Shown piece after piece: positions 26,604-35,100 of a DNA stretch of 64,000 bases (positions are counted from its first letter, which is position 1; each line of letters begins with the position of its first letter). Source of the stretch: Streptomyces koelreuteriae (lineage in GTDB: Bacteria; Actinomycetota; Actinomycetes; Streptomycetales; Streptomycetaceae); contig NZ_CP075896.1 of NCBI RefSeq assembly GCF_018604545.1, positions 6,200,001 to 6,264,000 of the forward strand, read 5' to 3'. A program made the position numbers and the translations under genes. A model generated the notes under the pieces. It was not told where the DNA came from. It made no database searches and saw only the letters and a list, made by a program, of their open reading frames with translations.

Positions 26604-26762
26604 GCCCGACCCGGGTGTACTGCGCCCGGAGTATGCGCGGCATAAGGAAATGGACCTGGGGCCTACGAATCCGGGGTCCTCCATGGCTCAGGGTGTTAGG
26701 GCGGGTGCTCATCTGCGCGCTCGCTGCCGCTTCTGCCGCTAACAGAAGAGAGACCCTCACCC

Positions 26763-29700
26763 ATGTCCTGGCTGTCGAAATTCAGCCTCGCGCAACGGGC
26801 CCTGATCGGGCTGATGTCGATCATCGCGCTCGTCTTCGGGGCGATCGCGATACCCCAGCTCAAGCAGCAGCTCCTGCCCACCATCGAACTGCCCATGGTG
26901 TCCGTGCTGGCGCCGTATCAGGGCGCGTCCCCGGACGTGGTCGAGAAGCAGGTCGTCGAACCCATCGAGGACAACCTCGAAGCCGTCGACGGCATCAGCG
27001 GCGTCACCTCCACCGCCAGCGAGGGCAACGCCGTGATCATGGCGTCCTTCGACTACGGCAACGACACCAAGCAGCTCGTCGCCGACGTCCAGCAGGCCGT
27101 CAACCGGGCCCGCGTCCAGCTCCCGGACGACGTCGACCCGCAGATCGTCGCCGGTTCCACGGACGACATGCCGACCGTCGTCCTCGCCGTCAGCTCCGAG
27201 CGGGACCAGCAGGCCCTGGCCGACCAGCTCGACAAGACCGTCGTACCGGACCTCAAGGACATCGACGGCGTCGGCCAGGTCACCGTCGACGGTGTGCGGG
27301 ACCTCCAGGTCGCCGTCACCCCCGACAACGCGGGGCTCGCGAAGGCGGGTCTCACCCCGCAGTCCCTCATGGAGGCGCTCCAGGCGGGCGGCGCGACCGT
27401 CCCGGCCGGCTCCTTCGACGAGGACGGCGCCAACCGCACGGTCCAGGTCGGCGGCGGCTTCACCTCGCTGAAGCAGATCCAGGACCTGATGGTCACGGGC
27501 GAGCCCGGCAAGGGCAAGCCGGTGCGCCTCGGCGACGTCGCCGCGGTGAAGCAGCAGGAGGCCCCGGCCGACTCCATCACCCGCACCGACGGCAAGCCCA
27601 GCCTCTCCGTCGCCGTCACCATGGACCGCGACGGCAGCGCGGTCGCCATCTCCGAGGCCGTCCAGGACAAGCTCCCGGACCTGCGCAAGGACCTCGGCTC
27701 CGGCGCCGACCTCACGGTCGTCAGCGACCAGGGCCCCGCGGTCTCCAAGTCCATCAAGGGCCTGACCACCGAGGGCGCGCTCGGTCTGCTCTTCGCGGTC
27801 CTGGTGATCCTGGTCTTCCTGGCCTCGATCCGCTCCACCCTCGTGACGGCGGTGTCCATCCCGCTGTCGGTCGTCCTCGCCCTGATCGTGCTGTGGACGC
27901 GCGACCTGTCGCTGAACGTCCTGACGCTGGGCGCCCTGACGATCGCCATCGGCCGCGTCGTCGACGACTCGATCGTGGTCCTGGAGAACATCAAGCGGCA
28001 CCTCGGCTACGGCGAGGAGCGCAACTCGGCGATCCTCCAGGCCGTCCGTGAGGTCGCCGGCGCGGTGACGTCCTCGACGCTCACCACGGTCGCGGTGTTC
28101 CTGCCGATCGGCCTGGTCGGCGGCATGGTGGGCGAGCTGTTCGGCTCGTTCAGCCTGACGGTGACCGCCGCCCTGCTGGCGTCCCTTCTCGTCTCCCTGA
28201 CGGTCGTCCCGGTCCTGTCGTACTGGTTCCTGCGTCCCCCGAAGGGCACCCCCGAGGACGCCGACGAGGCACGCCGGATCGCCGAGGAGAAGGAGGCCAA
28301 GAGCCGCCTCCAGCGCATCTACGTCCCGGTCCTGCGCTTCGCGACGCGCCGCCGCCTCACCAGCGTGGCCATCGCGATCGTCGTCCTGATCGGCACGTTC
28401 GGCATGGCGCCCCTGCTGAAGACGAACTTCTTCGACCAGGGCGAGCAGGAGGTCCTCAACGTCAAGCAGGAGCTGAAGCCCGGCACCAGCCTCGCGGCGA
28501 CCGACGCCCAGGCCGAGAAGGTCGAGCGGCTGCTCGCCGACACCAAGGGCGTCAAGGACTACCAGGTCACCATCGGTTCCTCCGGCTTCATGGCCGCCTT
28601 CGGCGGCGGCACGGACTCCAACCAGGCCTCGTACCAGGTGATGCTGGACGACTCCGTGCCGTTCGAGGACGTCCAGGACGACATCGAGAAGGGTCTGGCC
28701 GGTCTCAAGGGCATCGGCACGACCACCATCGCCGCCGGTGACGGCTTCGGCAGCCAGGACCTCAGCGTCGTGGTGAAGGCCGCCGACTCCGAGGTCCTGC
28801 GCAAGGCGTCCGAGCAGGTCCGCAAGACGGTCGCCGAGCTCGACGACGTCACGGACGTCACCAGCGACCTGGCGCAGAGCGTGCCGCGCATCTCGGTGAA
28901 GGCCAACGACAAGGCGGCCGCGGCCGGCTTCAACGACCAGACCCTCGGCGCCGCCGTCGCGCAGGCGATCCGCGGCACCAACGCGGCCAAGGCCACCCTC
29001 GACGACAGCGAGCGCGACGTCGTCATCCGCTCGGCGAAGCCCGCACAGACCCTGAAGCAGCTTCAGGACCTGCGCCTCGGCGCGGTGAAGCTCGGCGACA
29101 TCGCCACGGTGAAGCAGATCGACGGCCCGGTCTCCATGACCCGGATCGACGGCCAGCGCGCGGCCACCATCTCCGCGAAGCCGACCGGCGACAACACCGG
29201 CGCGGTGAGCACCAAGCTCCAGTCCGAGATCAGCGCGCTGAAGCTCCCGGAGGGCGCCACGGCGTCGATCGGCGGTGTCTCCGAGGACCAGGACGAGGCG
29301 TTCGCCAACCTGGGCCTGGCCATGCTGGCGGCTATCGCGATCGTCTTCATGCTGCTGGTCAGCACCTTCAAGTCCCTGGTCCAGCCGCTGATCCTGCTCG
29401 TCTCCATCCCGTTCGCCGCCACCGGCGCCATCGGCCTCCTGGTGGCCACCGGCACCCCGATGGGCGTCCCCGCCATGATCGGCATGCTCATGCTGATCGG
29501 CATCGTGGTGACCAACGCGATCGTCCTGATCGACCTGATCAACCAGTACCGCAAGCAGGGCTACGGCGTCGTCGAGGCCGTCATCGAGGGCGGCCGGCAC
29601 CGACTGCGCCCGATCCTCATGACCGCCCTGGCGACGATCTTCGCCCTGCTCCCCATGGCCCTCGGCATCACCGGCGAGGGCGGCTTCATCGCCCAGCCGC

Positions 29701-29882
29701 TGGCCGTGGTCGTGATCGGCGGCCTGGTGACGTCGACCCTCCTCACCCTCCTCCTCGTCCCGACGCTGTACGCGATGTTCGAACTCCGCAAGGAGCGCCG
29801 GGCGAAGAAGCGGGCAGCGAAGAAGGGCCTCCCGGCCCAGCGCTCGGAGACGGCGGAGGAGCCGGAGCCGGCGCAGGTCTGA
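26763..29882 (+). CDS. RND-family efflux permease (AcrB/HAE1-like)
   Basis: A 1039-residue inner-membrane proton antiporter of the RND superfamily. The start MSWLSKFSLAQRALIGLMSI fits the first membrane helix. Two large extracytoplasmic loops and two clusters of membrane helices repeat, as expected from the internal duplication. The LGALTIAIGRVVDDSIVVLE segment contains the paired Asp residues (DD) used for proton relay. No membrane-fusion or outer-membrane partner is adjacent, as expected in a Gram-positive. The C-terminus is a basic tail (KKRAAKKG). It ends in a strong hairpin at 29901. Confidence 0.93.
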   Translation: MSWLSKFSLAQRALIGLMSIIALVFGAIAIPQLKQQLLPTIELPMVSVLAPYQGASPDVVEKQVVEPIEDNLEAVDGISGVTSTASEGNAVIMASFDYGNDTKQLVADVQQAVNRARVQLPDDVDPQIVAGSTDDMPTVVLAVSSERDQQALADQLDKTVVPDLKDIDGVGQVTVDGVRDLQVAVTPDNAGLAKAGLTPQSLMEALQAGGATVPAGSFDEDGANRTVQVGGGFTSLKQIQDLMVTGEPGKGKPVRLGDVAAVKQQEAPADSITRTDGKPSLSVAVTMDRDGSAVAISEAVQDKLPDLRKDLGSGADLTVVSDQGPAVSKSIKGLTTEGALGLLFAVLVILVFLASIRSTLVTAVSIPLSVVLALIVLWTRDLSLNVLTLGALTIAIGRVVDDSIVVLENIKRHLGYGEERNSAILQAVREVAGAVTSSTLTTVAVFLPIGLVGGMVGELFGSFSLTVTAALLASLLVSLTVVPVLSYWFLRPPKGTPEDADEARRIAEEKEAKSRLQRIYVPVLRFATRRRLTSVAIAIVVLIGTFGMAPLLKTNFFDQGEQEVLNVKQELKPGTSLAATDAQAEKVERLLADTKGVKDYQVTIGSSGFMAAFGGGTDSNQASYQVMLDDSVPFEDVQDDIEKGLAGLKGIGTTTIAAGDGFGSQDLSVVVKAADSEVLRKASEQVRKTVAELDDVTDVTSDLAQSVPRISVKANDKAAAAGFNDQTLGAAVAQAIRGTNAAKATLDDSERDVVIRSAKPAQTLKQLQDLRLGAVKLGDIATVKQIDGPVSMTRIDGQRAATISAKPTGDNTGAVSTKLQSEISALKLPEGATASIGGVSEDQDEAFANLGLAMLAAIAIVFMLLVSTFKSLVQPLILLVSIPFAATGAIGLLVATGTPMGVPAMIGMLMLIGIVVTNAIVLIDLINQYRKQGYGVVEAVIEGGRHRLRPILMTALATIFALLPMALGITGEGGFIAQPLAVVVIGGLVTSTLLTLLLVPTLYAMFELRKERRAKKRAAKKGLPAQRSETAEEPEPAQV

Positions 29883-29900
29883 CAGCAGTAGGTATGGCGA

Positions 29901-29935
29901 GGGGCGCCCCGTGGCTCATGGTCACGGGGCGCCCC
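29901..29935. terminator. Bidirectional terminator-like hairpin
   Basis: Perfect 13-bp stem GGGGCGCCCCGTG with a 9-nt loop lies between the convergent RND and DUF397 genes, 18 bp after one stop and 8 bp from the other. Confidence 0.8.
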
Positions 29936-29943
29936 CTTCGACT

Positions 29944-30141
29944 TCAGCCCTTGAGGGACGTGACGAACGTGTCCCAGGCGGTGGCCGGGACGACGAGTGC
30001 GGGGCCGTGGGGGTTCTTGCTGTCGCGGACGGGGACGACGCCGGGGAAGTCCTCGGTGATCTCGACGCAGTCGCCCCCGTTGGTGTTGCTGTAGCTGCTC
30101 CGGCGCCAGCGGGCGGAGTTCAGTTCGGGGGTGTGTCGCAT
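29944..30141 (-). CDS. DUF397 domain protein
   Basis: A 65-residue protein with the DUF397 pattern: ARWRRSSYSNTNGGDCVEI followed by VPVRDSKNPHGPALVVPATAWDTFV. In Streptomyces these small proteins pair with XRE regulators carrying DUF5753, as at whiJ-like loci and in toxin-antitoxin-like pairs. Its start overlaps the end of the XRE gene by 22 bp, so the two are cotranslated. Confidence 0.93.
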   Translation of the reverse strand: MRHTPELNSARWRRSSYSNTNGGDCVEITEDFPGVVPVRDSKNPHGPALVVPATAWDTFVTSLKG

Positions 30142-30965
30142 GGCTTGTGGTCCTCCATCGCCTGTCGGATCAGCTCCGCCGAAGCGGCCGGAGGGAGGGC
30201 GTTGGCGCGCAGCACCTCGTACTGCCGTCGCCATTCCTTCACCGAGGTTCGGTCCTCGTAGAGATGCCCGACCCGGATTCCCTCTTCGTAGGCCATGGCG
30301 GAGCCGTTGGGAAGGGTCAGCAGAGTCAGGGTGCCGCCCATCAACGAGTACGGGCCGGAACTGAAGGGCAGCACCTGGACCTTGCTGTCCGGAGTATCCA
30401 CCTGTTCGAGCAACCGGGCCAGTTGCTTGTGCATGCACTCTGCGCTGCCGACGCTTCGCCGGAGAACCGCCTCGTCGATGATCGCCCAGCGCAGGGGACG
30501 CTCGGCCGAGCGCAGCCGGTCCTGCCGGGAGAGTCGGGCGTTGACTCGCTCGTCCACCTGCTCCGGAGTCAGGGCCTCCTGCACGCTGAGCAGCGCGCGG
30601 GCGTACTCCTTGGTCTGCAACAGCCCTGGCACCGCCTGCGCTACGAAGTTCTCGACGACCTCCGCCTGCGCCTCGAAGTCCATGAACCGCCGGTACTGAT
30701 CCGGATGCGCCTCCCGCTTGGCCAGTTCGTACAGCCCGTGGAAGTGCTTGTCCGTGCCGAACGCCGCGTCCAGCCGGTCGGGAAGGTCCGGGGGAGGCAT
30801 CAACTCGGCGGTCTCGATGCGGGCGAGGGTGCTCTTGCTGGAGTTCACGATGCCCGCGAGCTGTACGAGGGAGAGCCTCGCGGCCTCACGGTGACGGCGC
30901 TGCTCGGCGCCGAAGTAGTGGCGCGCGGAGAGGTACGGGGTGAGGGTCTGTGGCTTGAACGCCAT
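30120..30965 (-). CDS. XRE-family regulator with C-terminal DUF5753
   Basis: A 281-residue regulator. Residues about 18-75 form the XRE helix-turn-helix (LSLVQLAGIVNSSKSTLARIET). Residues about 95-270 match DUF5753: FMDFEAQAEVVENF, VPGLLQTKEYARALL and MAYEEGIRVGHLYED. Together with the overlapping DUF397 gene this is the standard whiJ-type pair of Streptomyces. It borders the caspase/CHAT operon and faces away from a small orphan gene. Confidence 0.93.
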   Translation of the reverse strand: MAFKPQTLTPYLSARHYFGAEQRRHREAARLSLVQLAGIVNSSKSTLARIETAELMPPPDLPDRLDAAFGTDKHFHGLYELAKREAHPDQYRRFMDFEAQAEVVENFVAQAVPGLLQTKEYARALLSVQEALTPEQVDERVNARLSRQDRLRSAERPLRWAIIDEAVLRRSVGSAECMHKQLARLLEQVDTPDSKVQVLPFSSGPYSLMGGTLTLLTLPNGSAMAYEEGIRVGHLYEDRTSVKEWRRQYEVLRANALPPAASAELIRQAMEDHKPCDTPPN

Positions 30966-31131
30966 GGTCTGGCCTCTCTGTAGCCGTTGAGGTTGCTATG
31001 GATGTCCCGTTCTCGGTCCCGGGACGCGGCGCTCCTGTCGAGGACGTATGCCGCAGCGCGACGATGGAGGCACACACGGTAATCACCGGTGTTCACGCCT
31101 GTCAGCGGAACGGGTTCGAAAGGAGCGGCGG

Positions 31132-31428
31132 ATGATGCGCGACGGAACGGGTGCGCCCCTGAGACTGCTGCCATGGACCACTCCGGACGGACGCCCGTGC
31201 TACCTCAGCACGGACGACGACGGCAGCCGGCTCTCCCGCATGGCCGACGAGTTGGAGGCCGAACTGCTCGACTCGGCCGCGTACGTCCTCACCGCGGCCA
31301 GGTCGCTCCTCGGTGAACCTGCGGTGGGCGGCAGGGAGTTGAGGTTTGCGGGTGAACGACTCGCCGAGGCGCTCACGGACGCGCTGCGGATCGCGGCGAG
31401 CCGGGGCGCGCGGCTGTCGGGCGAATGA
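31132..31428 (+). CDS. Small hypothetical protein (98 aa)
   Basis: A soluble protein with AGGAG six bases before the ATG at 31132 (ATG 31135 is an alternative). The first half contains RPCYLSTDDDGSRLSRMADE; the second half is a likely helical hairpin rich in Ala, Leu and Glu. I do not recognise a family. It is divergent from the XRE gene and converges on the CHAT gene with 13 bp between stops. Small proteins of this kind often accompany XRE/DUF397 pairs. Confidence 0.75.
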   Translation: MMRDGTGAPLRLLPWTTPDGRPCYLSTDDDGSRLSRMADELEAELLDSAAYVLTAARSLLGEPAVGGRELRFAGERLAEALTDALRIAASRGARLSGE

Positions 31429-31441
31429 GCCCGGTGGTTGG

Positions 31442-32146
31442 TCAGAACTGTGGGGGCGGCGGGCGGAAGCGCGGTTTGCGCAGGTGGGCGCCGGACTGCT
31501 GGTAGCGGAGGCTGAGCGGTTCCCGTCGGGGTACGGAGCGTGCCTCCGGACCGATGAGGAAGTGTGCCTCGGGGATGCGCCCATCGCCGGTGTGCAGCGT
31601 CGGCAGGCTCGTGCAACCGGCCAGGTCCAGCATCATGCGAGCGGTCCCGTGGGCCTTGGCCACGGACTCGCCCGCGGCGAGATTGCGGTGGACGACCCGT
31701 GCATAGCCGCGTGCGTGAACGTCGGCGACCTCGGCCTGCCAGCCGATGACGGCGGGAACGGCGTCGCTTAACTCCTTGGCAAGGTGGGCGGTCCAGCACG
31801 CGTTCAGGACGAGCAGATGAAGGCCGTTGGCGGTGGCAGCGGTGACACAGCGACGCAGGCCGTCCAGGGCGACCGGTGCCTCACCGCCGTCGTCGGTGAC
31901 GAACCGGGGGCCGCTGTCGGGTGTACCCCTCCCCGCGAAGTGGAGTACCTGGGGTGTGGTGTCGGCCAGGTACTGGGTCAGGTCGTCCCAGCGGGCGGCT
32001 GGGAGGGTGTCCAGCCGGACGGTGTGGCCGTAGCGGGAGTACGTGATGCTCTGCTGGATGTCGCGGTGCTCCTCCAGCACGTTGGGCGCGTTCGGGAGAG
32101 CGGGGGCGGCTGCCAGGACCAGGCAGACCACGTACACCGGTGTCAT
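31442..32146 (-). CDS. CHAT-domain protein with Arg in place of the catalytic-type His
   Basis: A 234-residue protein consisting of little more than a CHAT (caspase-like) domain. The His motif, usually HFxGHG, reads LHFAGRG (68-74), with R73 encoded by AGG. The Cys motif is intact (LVLNACWT, C117). The last 45 residues are basic and Pro-rich (ending RPPPPQF). Its ATG overlaps the stop of the large caspase-STAND-TPR gene by 4 bp, so it is translationally coupled as the last gene of a three-gene operon. In many Streptomyces proteins TPRs and CHAT are in one chain, so this may be a split-off partner. Loss of the His suggests a pseudoprotease that senses or scaffolds; this is inference. Confidence 0.82.
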   Translation of the reverse strand: MTPVYVVCLVLAAAPALPNAPNVLEEHRDIQQSITYSRYGHTVRLDTLPAARWDDLTQYLADTTPQVLHFAGRGTPDSGPRFVTDDGGEAPVALDGLRRCVTAATANGLHLLVLNACWTAHLAKELSDAVPAVIGWQAEVADVHARGYARVVHRNLAAGESVAKAHGTARMMLDLAGCTSLPTLHTGDGRIPEAHFLIGPEARSVPRREPLSLRYQQSGAHLRKPRFRPPPPQF

Positions 32147-35100
32147 GGACGGGTCTGGGTAAGGGCTTGCACCAGGCGAAACCAGTGAGCGGTGTGCTGC
32201 GGGTCGGGGGAGCGGGTGGCGAGGGCCGCCAGTTCGGAGGTGAGCCGGTTGCGGGTCTCCGGGTCTGCTTCGGACGCCGCCTCGGCGAGGGCGTCCAGGT
32301 CCAGGGACTCCGGGTCGCCGGCGAGGAGGAGGGCGGCTTGGTGGTGGGTGGCGGAGGAGAACGCGTCGTTGAAGACCGAGCCTTCGATGGCGGCGCCGTA
32401 CGCGAGTGCCTGGGCGTCACCGTCGTTCAGAGCACGGAGAACATGCCGCTGGAGGGCGCCTCGGTCCTGGACGCACTGGAACGCGGTGTCGATGTCCTCA
32501 GAGCGGGCGATGCGCAGGAGAGCCGGGTGAACCGCGACGCCAGGGGTGACGTCGTCGGTTTCGGTGAGGGCCTTCTCTGCGGACTCGTTGAGGAGGACTT
32601 CGCTGTTCTCCTGGAAGAAGCGCTTCGAGTCGTCCCAGCCCTCGCACTCCAACCAGCCTGAGAGCGTGTCCCGGAGGATCAGGGCCGAGAAGACGGCGTC
32701 CATGCCTTCGGAGAGGACCAGTTCCCTGATGCGCTGGTGCTGCTCGGCGACCGGCCAAGCGAGCGCGAACTCCGCCAATGCTGTCGCGGCTTCGTCAGCG
32801 CCGAGGGCGTCGGCGTGACGTGACCAGAAGGTCCGGCTGTCCGTCCAGGTGGGCGTGTTCGCCCACTCGACGACCAGGTTCAGAGTGTCCTCCGAGAGCG
32901 ACAGCCAGTCCGGGGTGGCGGTGTCTGTCTCCTGCCGCCACGTGTGCTCCAGAGACTCGCGACTGTCACGGGATGTGTGGGCCTGGGCCCGGATCATTTG
33001 TCTGGCGTGCAGGACGATCTCACCTGGTTGCTCGGCCGTTTCGTCGTTGACGATGCGGATGAGTCCCAGCAGACCGAACGCGCGCGTGGGCTCGGGACGT
33101 CCGAGCTGGAAGGCCGCACGCTCGTACTCGATCGTGCGTGCGGCGGCCGGGTGGGCCTGAGCGAGCCCGGCGGCTGTGTCCGTGTAGGCCTGGATGGCGG
33201 CTGGTTCGTCTCCGGTCTCGGCCAGGCGGTTGGCGAGGTTGTTGAGTGCCATGGCGAGGTCGGGGAGGTAGGCGGCGGGGTTGGTGTGGGTGAGTTGGGT
33301 GTAGTGGCGTACGGCTTCGTGGGCGGGTTTGAGGGCGCCTTGGTGGTCTCCGGTCTGGGCTAGGTGGTTGGCGAGGTTGTTGAGTGCCATGGCGAGGTCG
33401 GGGAGGTAGGCGGCGGGGTTGGTGTGGGTGAGTTGGGTGTAGTGGCGTACGGCTTCGTGGGCGGGTTTGAGGGCGCCTTGGTGGTCTCCGGTCTGGGCTA
33501 GGTGGTTGGCGAGGTTGTTGAGTGCCATGGCGAGGTCGGGGAGGTAGGCGGCGGGGTTGGTGTGGGTGAGTTGGGTGTAGTGGCGTACGGCTTCGTGGGC
33601 GGGTTTGAGGGCGCCTTGGTGGTCTCCGGTCTGGGCCAGGGTTGCGGCGAGGTTGTTGAGTGATCCGGCGAGGTCGGGGAGGTAGGCGGCGGGGTTGGTG
33701 TGGGTGAGTTGGGTGTAGTGGCGTACGGCTTCGTGGGCGGGTTCAAGGGCAGCTTGGCGGTCTCCGGTCTCGGCCAGGCGGTTGGCGAGGTTGTTGAGTG
33801 CCATGGCGAGGTCGGGGAGGTAGGCGGCGGGGTTGGTGTGGGTGAGTTGGGTGTAGTGGCGTACGGCTTCGTGGGCGGGTTCAAGGGCGCCTTGGCGGTC
33901 TCCGGTCTCGGCCAGGCGGTTGGCGAGGTTGTTGAGTGCCATGGCGAGGTCGGGGAGGTAGGCGGCGGGGTTGGTGTGGGTGAGTTGGGTGTAGTGGCGT
34001 ACGGCTTCGTGGGCGGGTTCAAGGGCGCCTTGGCGGTCTCCGGTCTGGGCTAGGTGGTTGGCGAGGTTGTTGAGTGCCGTGGCGAGGTGGGGGAGGTAGG
34101 CGGCGGGGTTGGTGTGGGCGAGTTGGCGTCGGATGCGTACGGCTTCGTGGGCGGGTTCAAGGGCAGCTTGGCGGTCTCCGGTCTCGGCCAGGCGGTTGGC
34201 GAGGTTGTTGAGTGCCGTGGCGAGGTGGGGGAGGTAGGCGGCGGGGTTGGTGTGGGTGAGTTGGGTGTAGTGGCGTACGGCTTCGTGGGCGGGTTCAAGG
34301 GCGCCTTGGCGGTCTCCGGTCTCGGCCAGGCGGTTGGCGAGGTTGTTGAGTGATCCGGCGAGGTCGGGGAGGTAGACGGCGGGGTTGGTGTGGGCGAGTT
34401 GACGTCGGATGCGTACGGCTTCGTGGGCGGGTTCAAGGGCGCCTTGGCGGTCTCCGGTCTGGGCCAGGGTTGCGGCGAGGTTGTTGAGTGCCGTGGCGAG
34501 GTGGGGGAGGTAGGCGGCGGGGTTGGTGTGGGTGAGTTGGGTGTAGTGGCGTACGGCTTCGTGGGCGGGTTCGAGGGCAGCTTGGCGGTCTCCGGTCTCG
34601 GCCAGGCGGATGGCGAGGTTGTTGAGTGATCCGGCGAGGTGGGGGAGGTAGGTGGCGGGGTTGGTGTGGGTGAGTTGGGTGTAGTGGCGTACGGCTTCGT
34701 GGGCGGGTTCGAGGGCGCCTTGGCGGTCTCCGGTCTGGGCTAGGTGGTTGGCGAGGTTGTTGAGTGCCGTGGCGAGGTGGGGGAGGTAGGCGGCGGGGTT
34801 GGTGTGGGCGAGTTGGCGTCGGATGCGTACGGCTTCGTGGGCGGGTTCGAGGGCAGCTTGGCGGTCTCCGGTCTCGGCCAGGCAGATGGCGAGGTTGTTG
34901 AGCGATCCGGCGAGGTCGGGGAGATAGCTCCTGTCCCTGTCAGCCAGGTCCCTATAGATGTCGGTTGCCTCACGAGCGAATTCTGCGGCAACCGTGTGAT
35001 GAGCGTTCCCCGACAAGGCGACGGAGACCTCAAGCAGCGCCTTCCCCAGATGCGGCAGCGCGTTCTCCCGATCCCACACCACAAGGTCACGCAGCACGTC

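Noticed and set aside
26757..29600. Very long open frame antisense to the RND permease gene
   Set aside because: It is a mirror of high-GC codon bias. Its composition (Asp/Arg/Gly/Val-rich, no domain) is typical of antisense frames, and the plus-strand protein is a clear RND permease.
31105..31130. GGTTCGAA motif resembling a tRNA T-arm
   Set aside because: No acceptor stem, anticodon arm or CCA context can be folded around it, and it overlaps the ribosome-binding region of a small gene.
33700..34629. Gly/Val-rich open frames on the plus strand across the TPR array
   Set aside because: They are repetitive translations of the antisense strand of the 138-bp units (VGELGVVAYGFVGG-like) and have no start signals.
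33190..34935. Possible CRISPR array, because of regular direct repeats
   Set aside because: Units are 138 bp, contiguous and in frame, encoding TPRs. There are no spacers and no cas genes.
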